DNA of 34,040 nucleotides from Rhodonellum psychrophilum GCM71 = DSM 17998 (lineage in GTDB: Bacteria > Bacteroidota > Bacteroidia > Cytophagales > Cyclobacteriaceae), in assembly GCF_000381545.1 (NCBI RefSeq), contig NZ_KB906688.1, positions 90,149 through 124,188 on the forward strand. The letters are read 5' to 3'. The notes under the pieces are model-generated. The model was not told where the DNA came from. It saw nothing but the letters and a program-made list of their open reading frames with translations, and did no database searches. Below, one piece after another: positions 1 through 8,132 of this stretch. Both the position numbers and the translations under genes were made by a program. Position 1 is the stretch's first letter. The number at the start of each line of letters is the position of its first letter.

Positions 1-3
1 TGA

Positions 4-205
4 TTTGGAAAAAGTCTTTGTGTTAAGTTTTTCACGCAAAAATCGCAAAGGTTTTCGCGGAGACCGCAAAGGGAGGAGGTTGGGGAGGGTAGTTTTATTT
101 GAAGTTTATAAAATTATTTGGGAAAAGTCCTTGTGTTAAGTTTTTCGTGCAAAGGTCGCCAAGGTTTTCGCGGAGATCGAAAAGGAATGAGGTTGGGGAA
201 GATGT
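4..205. repeat. Two-unit tandem duplication of a CGCAAAG-rich intergenic repeat
   Basis: Two diverged copies of a unit of about 88 bp start at about 4 and 117, giving a period of 113. Both carry GTGTTAAGTTTTTC, then a CGCAAAGG-like block, then TTTTCGCGGAGA and GAGGTTGGGGA. Short CGCAAAG/CTTTGCG words of this kind are common between genes in Bacteroidota and other phyla. No convincing gene lies here. Confidence 0.75.
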
Positions 206-233
206 TTTTATTGGGGATTTGGCGGTTGTTTTT

Positions 234-617
234 TTACATCGATTTTGCTAGAAATCCGATGAATTCTTCTCTCAATTCCCTAAAAATTTTCTCAAAAACG
301 GCAATACTTTCCCGGTGTTTCTGATGGTCAGAAAAATTTTCGGTACCAATATCGGCTCCTTTTTTTTCGACTGCTGTATGGAGGTACGCTTCGTGGCTTT
401 TGATATCATGGTTTAAGATATCGATCTGCTCGTTTTGGATGATCACTTGGTTTTGGAAGTGTTCCACCATAACCATTACTTCCTTTCCTGGTTTTTTTTT
501 GGCGACTTCCAATATCCGACCATCCATAATGGAAAGTTCGTCTCTATAAAACAAAAGTTTGTTCAACCATTCTTTGTGCTCTTTGTGCAATTGCGAAATT
601 GTATTTTGATTTTCCAT
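234..617 (-). CDS. Small coiled-coil hypothetical protein (127 aa)
   Basis: I do not recognise a named family. The protein is soluble, highly charged and helical, with no signal peptide or membrane segment. Residues about 1-30 (HKEHKEWLNKLLFYRDEL) and 45-75 look like helix-forming coiled-coil segments, and the C-terminal third (HQKHRESIAVFEKIFRELREEF) is again amphipathic. The pattern suits a small helical-bundle cytoplasmic protein. AAGGAA lies directly before the ATG on the minus strand and supports this start. It is read alone, facing the repeat at the left edge. The composition looks like a real gene, but I assign no function. Confidence 0.7.
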   Translation of the reverse strand: MENQNTISQLHKEHKEWLNKLLFYRDELSIMDGRILEVAKKKPGKEVMVMVEHFQNQVIIQNEQIDILNHDIKSHEAYLHTAVEKKGADIGTENFSDHQKHRESIAVFEKIFRELREEFIGFLAKSM

Positions 618-1019
618 TTCCTTGAATTTTAGTGCTTTTCAAATTGAGATAAAAATAGTATTGTTAAGACAATTCTGGGATTCTAAAATGTCAAACCCAA
701 AACAATATCTCCCTTGGATTTCTCTTCCCATAACAAAGTGCCAATCCGAAAAAGCATGTGTCCGCTACCTTGAAGGGAAGAATTTCAACAACTTAATTTC
801 GGCATTAAAAAGATAAAATGCATTATCTGTTTGTTGATTTTCTCGAGAATCCTACAATAATCCGTATTGGCTGGTCCCATGGAAAGAAAATAGTGTGCTT
901 TTTGGGGATTTCATAAGGGATTTGGATCGGAAAAATTATCCAAATACAAAAGAATGTTTCATAAGGGGGGGGGGCAAAAAAGGAGTTTTGAAATCCTTCG
1001 GGATGGATAGTTGCAGGAT
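618..1019. other. Intergenic region without a convincing gene; contains a G10 run
   Basis: Short open frames here have poor composition and no family resemblance. A run of ten G lies at 965-974, just beyond the 3' end of the AraC-type gene. Nothing else is recognisable. Confidence 0.5.
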
Positions 1020-1031
1020 TTATAAATCCTG
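1014..1031. terminator. Perfect 18-bp palindrome over the stop codon of the AraC-type gene
   Basis: CAGGATTTA followed by TAAATCCTG forms a perfect palindrome that contains the TAA stop of the minus-strand gene. It has no U-tract, so it may be a weak terminator, a site for a dimeric protein, or chance. Confidence 0.35.
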
Positions 1032-1580
1032 AATGGTGATTCTCCTTTTTTCCTTTAATTTCTTGAAGTGTGAAGGGGTCAATCCAGTAACTTTTTTGAA
1101 TTGGTTGGACAGATGGGCGACGCTGCTGTAGTGGAGTTTGTGTGCGATTTCAGAAAAGGTATGTTCCTCCAGGACAATCAATTCCTTGATTCTTTCAATT
1201 TTAAGGGAAATCAAATATTGTTCGATGGTAGTGGCTTCTACTTCCGAGAAAAAATTGGATAAATAGCTGTAACTGTGGTTTAATTTTTCGCTCAACAGAA
1301 CAGAAAAGGTAGTGTTGGGCCGCTCTTCTGAGTTGTAGACATATTCTACCATCACGTTTCTTATTTTCTCAATGAGAATCCCCTGTTTTTTTTCCAACAG
1401 CTCCAAACCGGCTTTTTTGATCTTACTGTTCAGTTGCTTTTTATCCTCATCACTAAGTTCTTCCTTCGTTTCGATTTCGCCCAAATCAATTTTCACCGTA
1501 GAAATGTCTAGCTCCTCCAAAGCATCCTTTACCACGATTTTGCAGCTTTCGCAGGCCATGTTTTTAATATAAATTTTCAT
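1020..1580 (-). CDS. AraC-family regulator with N-terminal HMA-like metal-binding motif (186 aa)
   Basis: The frame can extend upstream, but the ATG at 1580 is the better start, because the protein then begins MKIYIKNMACESC as in this Bacteroidota family. Residues 8-13 form an MxCxxC motif (Met8, Cys10, Cys13) like that of HMA copper-binding domains, followed by a short ferredoxin-like segment to about residue 70. Residues about 75-178 form an AraC/XylS DNA-binding domain; its second helix-turn-helix runs from TFSEIAHKLHYSS to the signature GLTPSHFKKL. The protein is much shorter than classical AraC proteins, and the usual cupin domain is replaced by the metal-binding domain. In this phylum such proteins often sit near copper efflux genes, but here the neighbour is an MFS permease. 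A metal-responsive role is inference. The DNA-binding assignment is firm. Confidence 0.88.
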   Translation of the reverse strand: MKIYIKNMACESCKIVVKDALEELDISTVKIDLGEIETKEELSDEDKKQLNSKIKKAGLELLEKKQGILIEKIRNVMVEYVYNSEERPNTTFSVLLSEKLNHSYSYLSNFFSEVEATTIEQYLISLKIERIKELIVLEEHTFSEIAHKLHYSSVAHLSNQFKKVTGLTPSHFKKLKEKRRITIQDL

Positions 1581-1751
1581 AAACCAATTTTTATTGTGTG
1601 CTAATGAAAGTTTGATTCGGTTTTCAACTTTGAAACCCATTCTCAAGGCTTGTGCCAAATTTACCTCTGTTTTCAAAGAAAGAATATATGTTCCTGTATT
1701 TATTTTCAATAGTGTCCTCACCATTGTCGAACTGGACAAATTATTTTAGTT

Positions 1752-1774
1752 GGGATGGATAAGCCATCCCTTTT
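1752..1774 (+). promoter_or_regulatory. Hairpin GGGATGG/CCATCCC with short T tract
   Basis: The arms 1752-1758 and 1764-1770 are perfectly complementary around ATAAG and are followed by TTTT. On the plus strand it has terminator form but no gene feeds it. It lies about 170 bp upstream of the AraC-type start, so it could also be an operator. Confidence 0.3.
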
Positions 1775-1895
1775 CAAGTGTTCCTGATAGCATTTGTGAT
1801 TTTTTCCACAATCCCGTTTTTATTTCATTCCCAAAACCCCTTCAAGAGGAGCTCCGGGACAAAAGCCTCACTTTTTCTCAAACTACCAACAAGAC

Positions 1896-2036
1896 TTAAT
1901 CCGAAATAGGCATTCCGTTTCCCAATGAGGCTGAAACTGCAAGAAAACCAGACTAGTGGGAGGATAAGAGGTCTAACCGGTATGGTGAAGACAAAACAGT
2001 GAGCAATTGACTGATTATTAGATGCTTTCATACTCG
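1896..2036 (-). repeat. Dispersed intergenic repeat, subtype II, reverse orientation
   Basis: Read on the minus strand it ends with GGAATGCCTATTTCGGATTAA, and inside has AATAATCAGTCAATTG, TGTCTTCACC and TCTGGTTTTCTTGCAGTTTC, matching the family. The left terminus is not clear. It lies between the MFS gene's 3' end and the AraC-type upstream region. Confidence 0.8.
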
Positions 2037-2165
2037 AGTGGAAATGTTAATACAGAACACGGGTTTAGCCAATCCTTATGCCCCATGGTCTTTTTGTAGA
2101 GGAGAAAAACATTCTGTTGGTCGGTAGCGGTTTCAGTCCTGGTCTTCAATTCCATTTTTATTGGC

Positions 2166-3353
2166 CTAGGAAACCACCATGAGCGTTTTTTTGCCCGGTT
2201 TTTTTTTGAGCAAGGCGGCAAGTCCCAAGAGTGGGCCGATGGCCAAAATCATATAAATATACTGACTATTGAACATTCCAGTCAGGGAATTGACCAACTG
2301 GATGCTCAGGATGGTGATGGAAAAGCCAATGCAATTGACCACGGTGAGTGCGGTTCCTCTGGTCGATGCAGGTGCATTTTGGGCCACCAAAGTCGAAAAC
2401 AGGGGCGAATCTGCCACGACCACAATTCCCCACAGGAAAAGGAATGCCACCAACAGCATCGGGAAACTGGAGAACAGAAAAATCGGTGAAGCCAGGCAAC
2501 ACAAGCAAGAGAAGAGCAGGGACAATGTGGCTATTTTTTTTACTCCATACCATTGGGAAATCCATCCGCTTATCATGCAAGCCAGTCCGCCGGAGGCGAT
2601 GATGGCAAAGGAATACAAGGGGACATTGAGATTCGCTGCTGGGTAAAGTGCATTGTAGCTCGCGAGAATGATCGGGACAAATGCCCAGAAGGTATACAGT
2701 TCCCACATGTGACCAAAATACCCAAAAGATGCTGCACGAAAGTCAGGGTTTTTGAAGCCTGAAAGAAATGCGGTCAACTTGATTTTTTGGCCTACTTTTC
2801 GGAATGGGCCGTCGGGGACGAATAGGAATATCGATAAACCGCCCAAAACCGAAAGGCTGGTGGTGATGTAAATGACGTATTTCCAAGGGAAACCCTGAAG
2901 CAGATCCTTCAACAAATGCGGAAATGCGGTCCCCAAAACCAATGCGCCAACCAAGAATCCCAGGGATTTTCCCAGACCTTTTTCGTAATGGTCCGAGGCG
3001 ATTTTCATGCCCACTGGATAAATCCCTGCCAAGAAAAACCCGGTCAAAAATCGAAACAAAAGGATTTGGAGAGAAGTAATGTCATTGATGCTGATGCCAA
3101 GGTTGAAAAGTCCGGCAAGCAGCGCACTGGCAAAGAAAACCAAAGAAGGGGAGAAGCGGTCCGAAACGGCAAGTATGGCAAAAACCAAAGTGCCTGAGAT
3201 AAACCCAAATTGGATCATGCTGGTTTGGTGGGCCAAAAAATCCTGACCCAAACCGAGATCCCGTGCAATGTCGGCGACGATGGAATTTCCCGCAAACCAT
3301 AGGGAAGTACAAAGGAATTGGGAAAGTACGATGATGGGTAAAATCAATCTCAT
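2166..3353 (-). CDS. MFS transporter (395 aa)
   Basis: A twelve-helix permease of about the usual MFS length. The first helix (LPIIVLSQFLCTSLWFAGN) resembles cyanate/NNP-like Bacteroidota MFS proteins. A GMKIASDHYEKGLGKSLGF loop follows TM4, and the central loop (VPDGPFRKVGQKIKL) lies at residues about 180-200 between the two six-helix halves. The C-terminal half carries the typical ISGWISQWYGVKK loop. The C-terminal tail is short and basic (LKKKPGKK). The substrate cannot be read from the sequence. The gene stands alone, about 80 bp downstream of the secreted amidohydrolase on the same strand, so the two may be co-transcribed. The family assignment is firm and the substrate unknown. Confidence 0.9.
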   Translation of the reverse strand: MRLILPIIVLSQFLCTSLWFAGNSIVADIARDLGLGQDFLAHQTSMIQFGFISGTLVFAILAVSDRFSPSLVFFASALLAGLFNLGISINDITSLQILLFRFLTGFFLAGIYPVGMKIASDHYEKGLGKSLGFLVGALVLGTAFPHLLKDLLQGFPWKYVIYITTSLSVLGGLSIFLFVPDGPFRKVGQKIKLTAFLSGFKNPDFRAASFGYFGHMWELYTFWAFVPIILASYNALYPAANLNVPLYSFAIIASGGLACMISGWISQWYGVKKIATLSLLFSCLCCLASPIFLFSSFPMLLVAFLFLWGIVVVADSPLFSTLVAQNAPASTRGTALTVVNCIGFSITILSIQLVNSLTGMFNSQYIYMILAIGPLLGLAALLKKKPGKKTLMVVS

Positions 3354-3433
3354 TTGGGTCGGGTTTAGGGAGAAATCAGTAAACCCAATTCAATGTTTAT
3401 GATTTTCCGTGTATTTTAGAGAAGGGTTCAGCC

Positions 3434-4591
3434 TTAATCCGGGAAAATACTGGTATCGATGTTGGGGATGATGGCAATTGCATTTTTGTAATACAATTTT
3501 TTCAGAATCTCGTCAGATAATCCCAAACCGTACATGGACCAAAAGGCATGGTATTTTTTGTAGTAAGGGAAATATTCATCTTCGGTCTCCAATACGCGGA
3601 AGTAGGTGTAAAACTCCTCTTTGTTGTATGCGTCTTTCCCGAAAAGCACCCGGTCCTGGTACTTGTCGAAGAATGCCTTGGCACTTCGGGGTTGTCTCCC
3701 AAATTCGGCGATCACAGCACCGATGCCAAAATAAACGTTAGGGTACAGGTCCAGATGTGCGCCGGCCTTCGCCAAGTCGTTGGCCATCCAGCCCATGTGC
3801 GCATTGATGAATTTGGTGCCTGAGTTTTTTTGGAATACATGGTGCTGCTCGGCGATGATTTGATCAAAGGGAACAGGGTTAGTATCCGAACGCTTTCGGT
3901 TTGGATTGGTCTTCAGTTCCAGCCAGCGTTCGTTGTTGCCGTCCATTTCTTGCCAAAACTGTGCAGGATCCGCAGAGTGGATGATGACGGGAATACCCAG
4001 CTCACCGGCTTTTTGCCAGACCGGATCCAAGTCGGGATGGTCCACCGGAATGCGATTGCCATGGATGTCCTTGTCGGTTAGGCCAAGGCTTTTGTAGATT
4101 TTGAGGCCATTTGCACCGTTTTTGACATCCAATTCAAGATCTGCCACTGCCTTTTTTACCCATTGATCCGAACCGAAATCGGAAAAGGAGAGATTGGTGA
4201 AGACGATAAACCTTCCCGGAGCGACGCCATTGAATCTTCGGATCATGGAATACATGTATTCCTGTCGGTCGATATCTGTGGACCCGCGCTGAAATCCCCT
4301 GCCACTCAAATTGACCATTACCCCCATGTTCAATTCGTCCATTTCGTTAACCAACCGGTCCACGATTTCTTGGCTGACGTTCCATTGGTGACTGTGGATA
4401 TCGATAAAGGGGAATTTCGCCCTTTTTACGGGGTTTTCGGAAACGACCAAAGTGGAGGGGGGATTGTATTCTTCAAACCCCATTTCCTGGGCGGTCAAAT
4501 TCAATCCTGAAAAGAAAATTACTGAGACCAATAAAAGCTGGAATCGAAGGGTGAAAATTATGGAAGCAAAGTGGGTTTTCATCTTGGACAA
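3434..4591 (-). CDS. Secreted amidohydrolase-family (TIM-barrel) metal-dependent hydrolase (385 aa)
   Basis: An N-terminal signal peptide (hydrophobic stretch about residues 9-34, ending NLTAQ) predicts export. The mature protein has the amidohydrolase metal-site pattern: FIDIHSH at residues 63-68 (HxH on strand 1), a strand with IIHSADP near residue 205, FINAHMGW near 265, and an Asp in LFGKDAYN near 320. This is the Amidohydro_2 layout, shared with ACMSD-like decarboxylases and lactone hydrolases. An internal ATG (MKTHF) three codons in is an equally good start. The natural substrate is unknown. It lies about 80 bp upstream of the MFS permease, so a hydrolase-plus-uptake pair is possible but only inferred. 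Confidence 0.87.
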   Translation of the reverse strand: MSKMKTHFASIIFTLRFQLLLVSVIFFSGLNLTAQEMGFEEYNPPSTLVVSENPVKRAKFPFIDIHSHQWNVSQEIVDRLVNEMDELNMGVMVNLSGRGFQRGSTDIDRQEYMYSMIRRFNGVAPGRFIVFTNLSFSDFGSDQWVKKAVADLELDVKNGANGLKIYKSLGLTDKDIHGNRIPVDHPDLDPVWQKAGELGIPVIIHSADPAQFWQEMDGNNERWLELKTNPNRKRSDTNPVPFDQIIAEQHHVFQKNSGTKFINAHMGWMANDLAKAGAHLDLYPNVYFGIGAVIAEFGRQPRSAKAFFDKYQDRVLFGKDAYNKEEFYTYFRVLETEDEYFPYYKKYHAFWSMYGLGLSDEILKKLYYKNAIAIIPNIDTSIFPD

Positions 4592-4775
4592 TTTATTTTT
4601 GATCTTGCAATTTTAGCAGAAAAATCCAAATCATGTCCATGTTGCAGTTTATTTGATCCTTCGATCATTGAATGCATGACTTTTTAGGGGGTTGGCGATT
4701 TATTGTTTTACCCAATCTCCAGGTAAAAAATCGAAATGGCTTAAGCTTCGAAATTGAGGCTTGAGGTTTTTCTAC

Positions 4776-4790
4776 TTGGCGTGACGCCAA
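4776..4790 (-). terminator. Hairpin after the FAD oxidoreductase gene
   Basis: TTGGCG and CGCCAA form a perfect 6-bp stem with a 3-base loop, starting 4 bp beyond the stop codon. There is no clean U-tract, so terminator function is probable rather than certain. Confidence 0.45.
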
Positions 4791-4793
4791 AAT

Positions 4794-5999
4794 CTATCTC
4801 CCAAATCTATAAAACTCTTCAAGTGGATGTTTTTTTCCTTTGAGCATGTCGGAAATGACGTCCATCCCGATCACCGAAAAAGTGATTCCATTGCCACCAA
4901 AACCCAAGACAAAAAAGGTGCTGGGAAAATCCGGGTGCTGGCCGATATAGGGCAAGCCGTCCTTGGTTTCCCCAAAGGTGCCCGCCCAGACAAAATCTGA
5001 CCGGAAATCATAATCGGGCAACACTTTTTTCAGGTACTTGGAAAGTTTCCCGGATTTTTCACCCAGCATGGCATCCCTTTTTTCAGGGTTCACAAAATCC
5101 TCATCTTCCCCGCCAATGAGGAGGCGGTTATCATCCGTGGTCCGCATGTAAATGTAGGGTTCGGCCGTGTTCCAAAACAAGGTGTCATTCAAATGCGTTT
5201 GATCGTCCTCCATGATTTCACCAACGGTGGCATAGGTGGAGAGTAATTTCACAAAATCGTCTTTGATGATTTCCGTGCTTTCAAATCCATTGCAATAGAT
5301 CATGTGTTTTGCGGTGATGGTATTGCCATATTCGGTCAATACGCTGACGCCATTCCGCTTGTAATCCACTTTTTTGATATTCGTTTTGTCATAGATTTCC
5401 AAGCCTTTCTTATGGTTGAATGCCAAGATATCGTGCGCCAATTGGAAGGCATCAATGCTTCCTCCCTGCTCGGAAAGTATTCCTCCAAAGGCATTTTTCA
5501 GCTGGTATTTTTTTTCTATTTCTTCGGCTTCCAACCATTTTACGGGAAATCCATTTTCTTTTCTTGCCTCAAATTCCTTCTTCAACCAGGGCACGTCTTT
5601 TTTGAAAGCGGCAAAATAGAGGGATTCCTTTTTTTGGAACCCACAAGTGGATTTCACCACTTTGGCTATTTTTTTCAAATCGTCAATGGACTTGAAGCAA
5701 GCCCAATAATTCTCGGCAGCACCTTTTTCCCCTATCATCTTGGCAAGTTCAAAGAGGGGCAGGTCTATTTCGTATTGCAGCATGGACGTCGTGGCAGAAG
5801 TACTTCCATGCCCGATTTCTCTTCTGTCGATGAGTATGGTCTTGTATCCCTCCTCCATGCATCGGTGTGCGATCAAACTTCCCGTGATCCCACCGCCAAC
5901 GATCAGAATTTCTGTTTTGACATCTTCTCGGAGTGAGGGATAGGAATGTAGAATTCCATTTTTCACCAGCCAAAATGGCTCACTTGATTTTATCTTCAT
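4794..5999 (-). CDS. FAD-dependent oxidoreductase, DAO family (401 aa)
   Basis: An N-terminal Rossmann fingerprint ILIVGGGITGSLIAHRC (residues about 31-47) is followed by an Asp/Arg strand end (TILIDRREIGHGSTSATT), typical of D-amino-acid oxidase/glycine-oxidase (DAO) proteins. The C-terminal FAD motif FVLGFGGNGITFSVIG closes the fold near residue 370. The first 28 residues (SSEPFWLVKNGI) match the lead-in seen in OrdL-like proteins. Many relatives carry a C-terminal Rieske domain; this one stops at the end of the DAO domain and has no CxH...CxxH motif. No signal peptide is visible. The substrate, probably an amine or amino acid, is not determinable. Confidence 0.88.
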   Translation of the reverse strand: MKIKSSEPFWLVKNGILHSYPSLREDVKTEILIVGGGITGSLIAHRCMEEGYKTILIDRREIGHGSTSATTSMLQYEIDLPLFELAKMIGEKGAAENYWACFKSIDDLKKIAKVVKSTCGFQKKESLYFAAFKKDVPWLKKEFEARKENGFPVKWLEAEEIEKKYQLKNAFGGILSEQGGSIDAFQLAHDILAFNHKKGLEIYDKTNIKKVDYKRNGVSVLTEYGNTITAKHMIYCNGFESTEIIKDDFVKLLSTYATVGEIMEDDQTHLNDTLFWNTAEPYIYMRTTDDNRLLIGGEDEDFVNPEKRDAMLGEKSGKLSKYLKKVLPDYDFRSDFVWAGTFGETKDGLPYIGQHPDFPSTFFVLGFGGNGITFSVIGMDVISDMLKGKKHPLEEFYRFGR

Positions 6000-6580
6000 C
6001 TTAAAAATATTTTATAGGCTAGCGGAGTAAAAAGGCTGTGCATTCGCTTTCATTTCATTTCTTAACAAATATCAAAAGAAAACCGGCAAAAAAGAGCATT
6101 TCTGAAGAACTTTTGGCGCATGGATTTTGCAAGAATGAAGCCTCAAGGTAGGTTGATTTTTACTGTTGGGTTTACAGAAATGCAAGAAAAAATTGTAGCA
6201 TTTTAACCAGAAATAGAAATTTTGTTTCTTGATGGGGTTGAAAGTCAATTTGATTGTGGAATTAGTCTTGTAACCAAGTAGGATGAAGTCACTAATGGCG
6301 AATAAATGTCTGATTTTCAATTATTTTCAGGTTAAAAAGGAATTGGAAATACATAGCGCGGGTTGAGCCCTAATGTATTGGATTAAAAAATCTAGGTAAA
6401 GGAATAAATGTTCGTTACCTTTCGGTTTTTTTTTTAGTAGGCTGATTTTCAGTGGTATAGACCGTGGTTGTGGAGAGATTGGAGGCCAATTGGGGTCGGT
6501 ATTTCAAAACATTGTTTGAAATACCGAGGCTTCTCGGTGATCTGTAATCATTACGGTTTTGGAATTTGGTGTATTTAAAG
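6000..6580. other. Intergenic region without a convincing gene; strong hairpin near its right end
   Basis: An 82-codon frame on the minus strand is low-complexity and unlike any family, so I do not call it. The region holds an AT-rich segment, a T9 run near 6426-6435, a short TAGGCTGATTTTCAGT match to the dispersed-repeat core, and the hairpin at 6497-6526. Confidence 0.5.
6497..6526. terminator. 12-bp perfect stem-loop downstream of the N-terminal glutamine amidase gene
   Basis: CGGTATTTCAAA (6497-6508) and TTTGAAATACCG (6515-6526) are perfectly complementary around ACATTG. It lies 55 bp beyond the minus-strand gene. There is no U-tract on either strand, so it could be a terminator or an mRNA 3'-end stabiliser. 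Confidence 0.5.
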
Positions 6581-7114
6581 TCAGTAATTCTCCATTTCCT
6601 CTAGGCTATAAATCCGCTGTTGGCTGGTCTCGGTGAAATCCATCAATGCTGAAAGGGGAAGCTTTTCCGCACTTTCAATATGTGGCCAATGTGGAGGAGA
6701 AAATATCCAGTTGCCTTCCAAATCCTTCATGTGGCTTCGGTCAGAAAAAAAAGTTTGGGTATACACGAGGGCATCAATCCATTTGAAAGCGGGGAAATCA
6801 CTTGCTCGCCAATTTGATTTTTCGCCAAAGGTCAGACGCAGGTAATCATCTAGAGTGCTTGGAAGTGAGAGCGTGGAGTCAAAATCATACACCAAATTGA
6901 CGCCCCCCTTGGAAGCCAAGAGGATGACATGGTAATCCCACCAAACTGCCTGTTGGTCGATGGAGGATTTTTGATGCAAAAAAGGACAGTTTTTACTCTT
7001 ATTGGAAACGATCAACACCTTTTTTGAAAAGTCTGTCAAATCGGGATGCTGGCATAAATGCCAGATATTTTCCTCACAATAATTTTCGGTGTACTCGAAG
7101 GTTTCAATTTTCAT
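6581..7114 (-). CDS. NTAQ1: Protein N-terminal glutamine amidohydrolase, NTAQ1/WDYHV family (177 aa)
   Basis: The enzyme removes ammonia from N-terminal Gln of proteins to give N-terminal Glu, a step of the eukaryotic Arg/N-degron pathway. The family signatures are all present: YCEENIWHLC (Cys13), WWDYHVILL (His62) and VYDFDSTLSLP (Asp77), which match the human catalytic triad Cys28, His81 and Asp97 with near-identical spacing. A third block, SDRSHMKDLEGNW (residues 124-136), is the other hallmark. Length is close to the human protein (about 205 aa). I chose the ATG at 7114 because it places the Cys motif at the expected position; an upstream ATG at 7141 would add nine residues. It follows the sugar-isomerase-like gene by 58 bp on the same strand and may be co-transcribed with it. 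No signal peptide, so cytoplasmic. Confidence 0.93.
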   Translation of the reverse strand: MKIETFEYTENYCEENIWHLCQHPDLTDFSKKVLIVSNKSKNCPFLHQKSSIDQQAVWWDYHVILLASKGGVNLVYDFDSTLSLPSTLDDYLRLTFGEKSNWRASDFPAFKWIDALVYTQTFFSDRSHMKDLEGNWIFSPPHWPHIESAEKLPLSALMDFTETSQQRIYSLEEMENY

Positions 7115-7172
7115 TTGCGGAACAAAATTACCATTATTCACTGCAATTTTGTTTTTCCCTTCAATATTTGCA

Positions 7173-8132
7173 TCAAGTCAAATCAACTAAGGCCAATGTC
7201 TTTTTGATTGCGGCCATATTTACCTTCAAGGCTTCATCGTTTTCGAGGTCGTTGAGCGCTTGGTTGAAAGGTTCGGTGCGGATAGGGCCGTCATAACCGA
7301 TATCGACCAATCCCTGCATAAAATCCTTGAGCTTGATCACTCCCGTAGCCAAGGGCAACTCCCGCTTGCCATCCATCTGGGTCTCGCGGGTAAATCCTGC
7401 GCGGGCATCATTGAGATCCACGACCACGATGTCCTTTGGCCTGAGGGTACGGATATCGTCCAAGGTGTCATTGGCACAATACCAGTGGAAACTATCCAAG
7501 ACAAATCCCACATTGCCCCTCCCGATAGTCGCAATCAGCTCTTTTCCCTCTTTCATAGAGGAAATAAAAGGGTAGCGGTTCATCGTCAACAAAGTCCGCA
7601 TGCCAAGGTATTCCAAGCCCAACCGAATCCCATGATCCTCCATCACTTTTGCACATTCACCCAAGCGGTCCGCATGTTGTTTCATGTTTTCATTGTAGGT
7701 GAGTTCATTGTGGGAGGAAATGATCCAGGTGTTCATCAGCGAGGCACCCTGTTTTTCCATGGTTTGACAAAACTTTTTCAGCCCTCTGAAATCTTCGTCG
7801 AATCGCGTGCGATCAAGACGGTATTCCACCGGGATATTGTTTGACCCGAAACTGATTTGGTGGGCTTTCATTTTGGACAAAAGCTCGTTTAGCTTTCCGT
7901 CGGAATAGTCTGCCATTACTTCTTGCGTAAACGGACTGATGGCCTCATATCCATATTGGATTGCATAATCGAGTGTTTCCGCCAAATTGGCCTTCACGCC
8001 AATGATCCCTGGATTCAGGGAAATCCTAAATTTGCGTTCGGCAAGCTGTCGGGCATGCAAAGCGCCAAAGGGTAGGGTAGTGGCGGCCGCAGCGGCCAAG
8101 ACAGAGGACATGATGAATTTTCTTCTTTTCAT
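7173..8132 (-). CDS. Exported TIM-barrel sugar phosphate isomerase/epimerase-like protein (319 aa)
   Basis: Starting at the ATG at 8132, the protein opens MKRRKFIMSSVLAAAAATTL, a twin-arginine-like leader with an Ala-rich hydrophobic core, so export by Tat is likely. The body is the AP_endonuc_2/xylose-isomerase-like TIM barrel: LEYLGMRTLL (metal-ligand Glu), VGFVLDSFHWYC (Asp and His on adjacent strands), IVVVDLNDA (Asp) and GPIRTEPFN (C-terminal Glu). This is the ligand set of the IolE/IolI/hydroxypyruvate-isomerase group. Such exported homologues are abundant in Bacteroidota and usually serve sugar or inositol use, but the substrate cannot be assigned. A longer frame to 8171 exists but lacks the leader at its N-terminus. 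Confidence 0.87.
   Translation of the reverse strand: MKRRKFIMSSVLAAAAATTLPFGALHARQLAERKFRISLNPGIIGVKANLAETLDYAIQYGYEAISPFTQEVMADYSDGKLNELLSKMKAHQISFGSNNIPVEYRLDRTRFDEDFRGLKKFCQTMEKQGASLMNTWIISSHNELTYNENMKQHADRLGECAKVMEDHGIRLGLEYLGMRTLLTMNRYPFISSMKEGKELIATIGRGNVGFVLDSFHWYCANDTLDDIRTLRPKDIVVVDLNDARAGFTRETQMDGKRELPLATGVIKLKDFMQGLVDIGYDGPIRTEPFNQALNDLENDEALKVNMAAIKKTLALVDLT

Larger units (their letters stand above)
1581..2165. other. Upstream region of the AraC-type gene, with a hairpin and a reverse-oriented repeat copy
   Basis: It contains a 7-bp-stem hairpin at 1752-1770 (GGGATGG/CCATCCC followed by TTTT) and the inverted dispersed repeat at 1896-2036. The remainder shows no credible gene. 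Confidence 0.5.

Noticed and set aside
622-816. 64-codon plus-strand open frame
   Set aside because: Short frame with poor composition, no homologous pattern and no gene context.
6072-6320. 82-codon minus-strand open frame
   Set aside because: Low-complexity, Lys/Phe-rich frame with no family resemblance in an AT-rich intergenic region.
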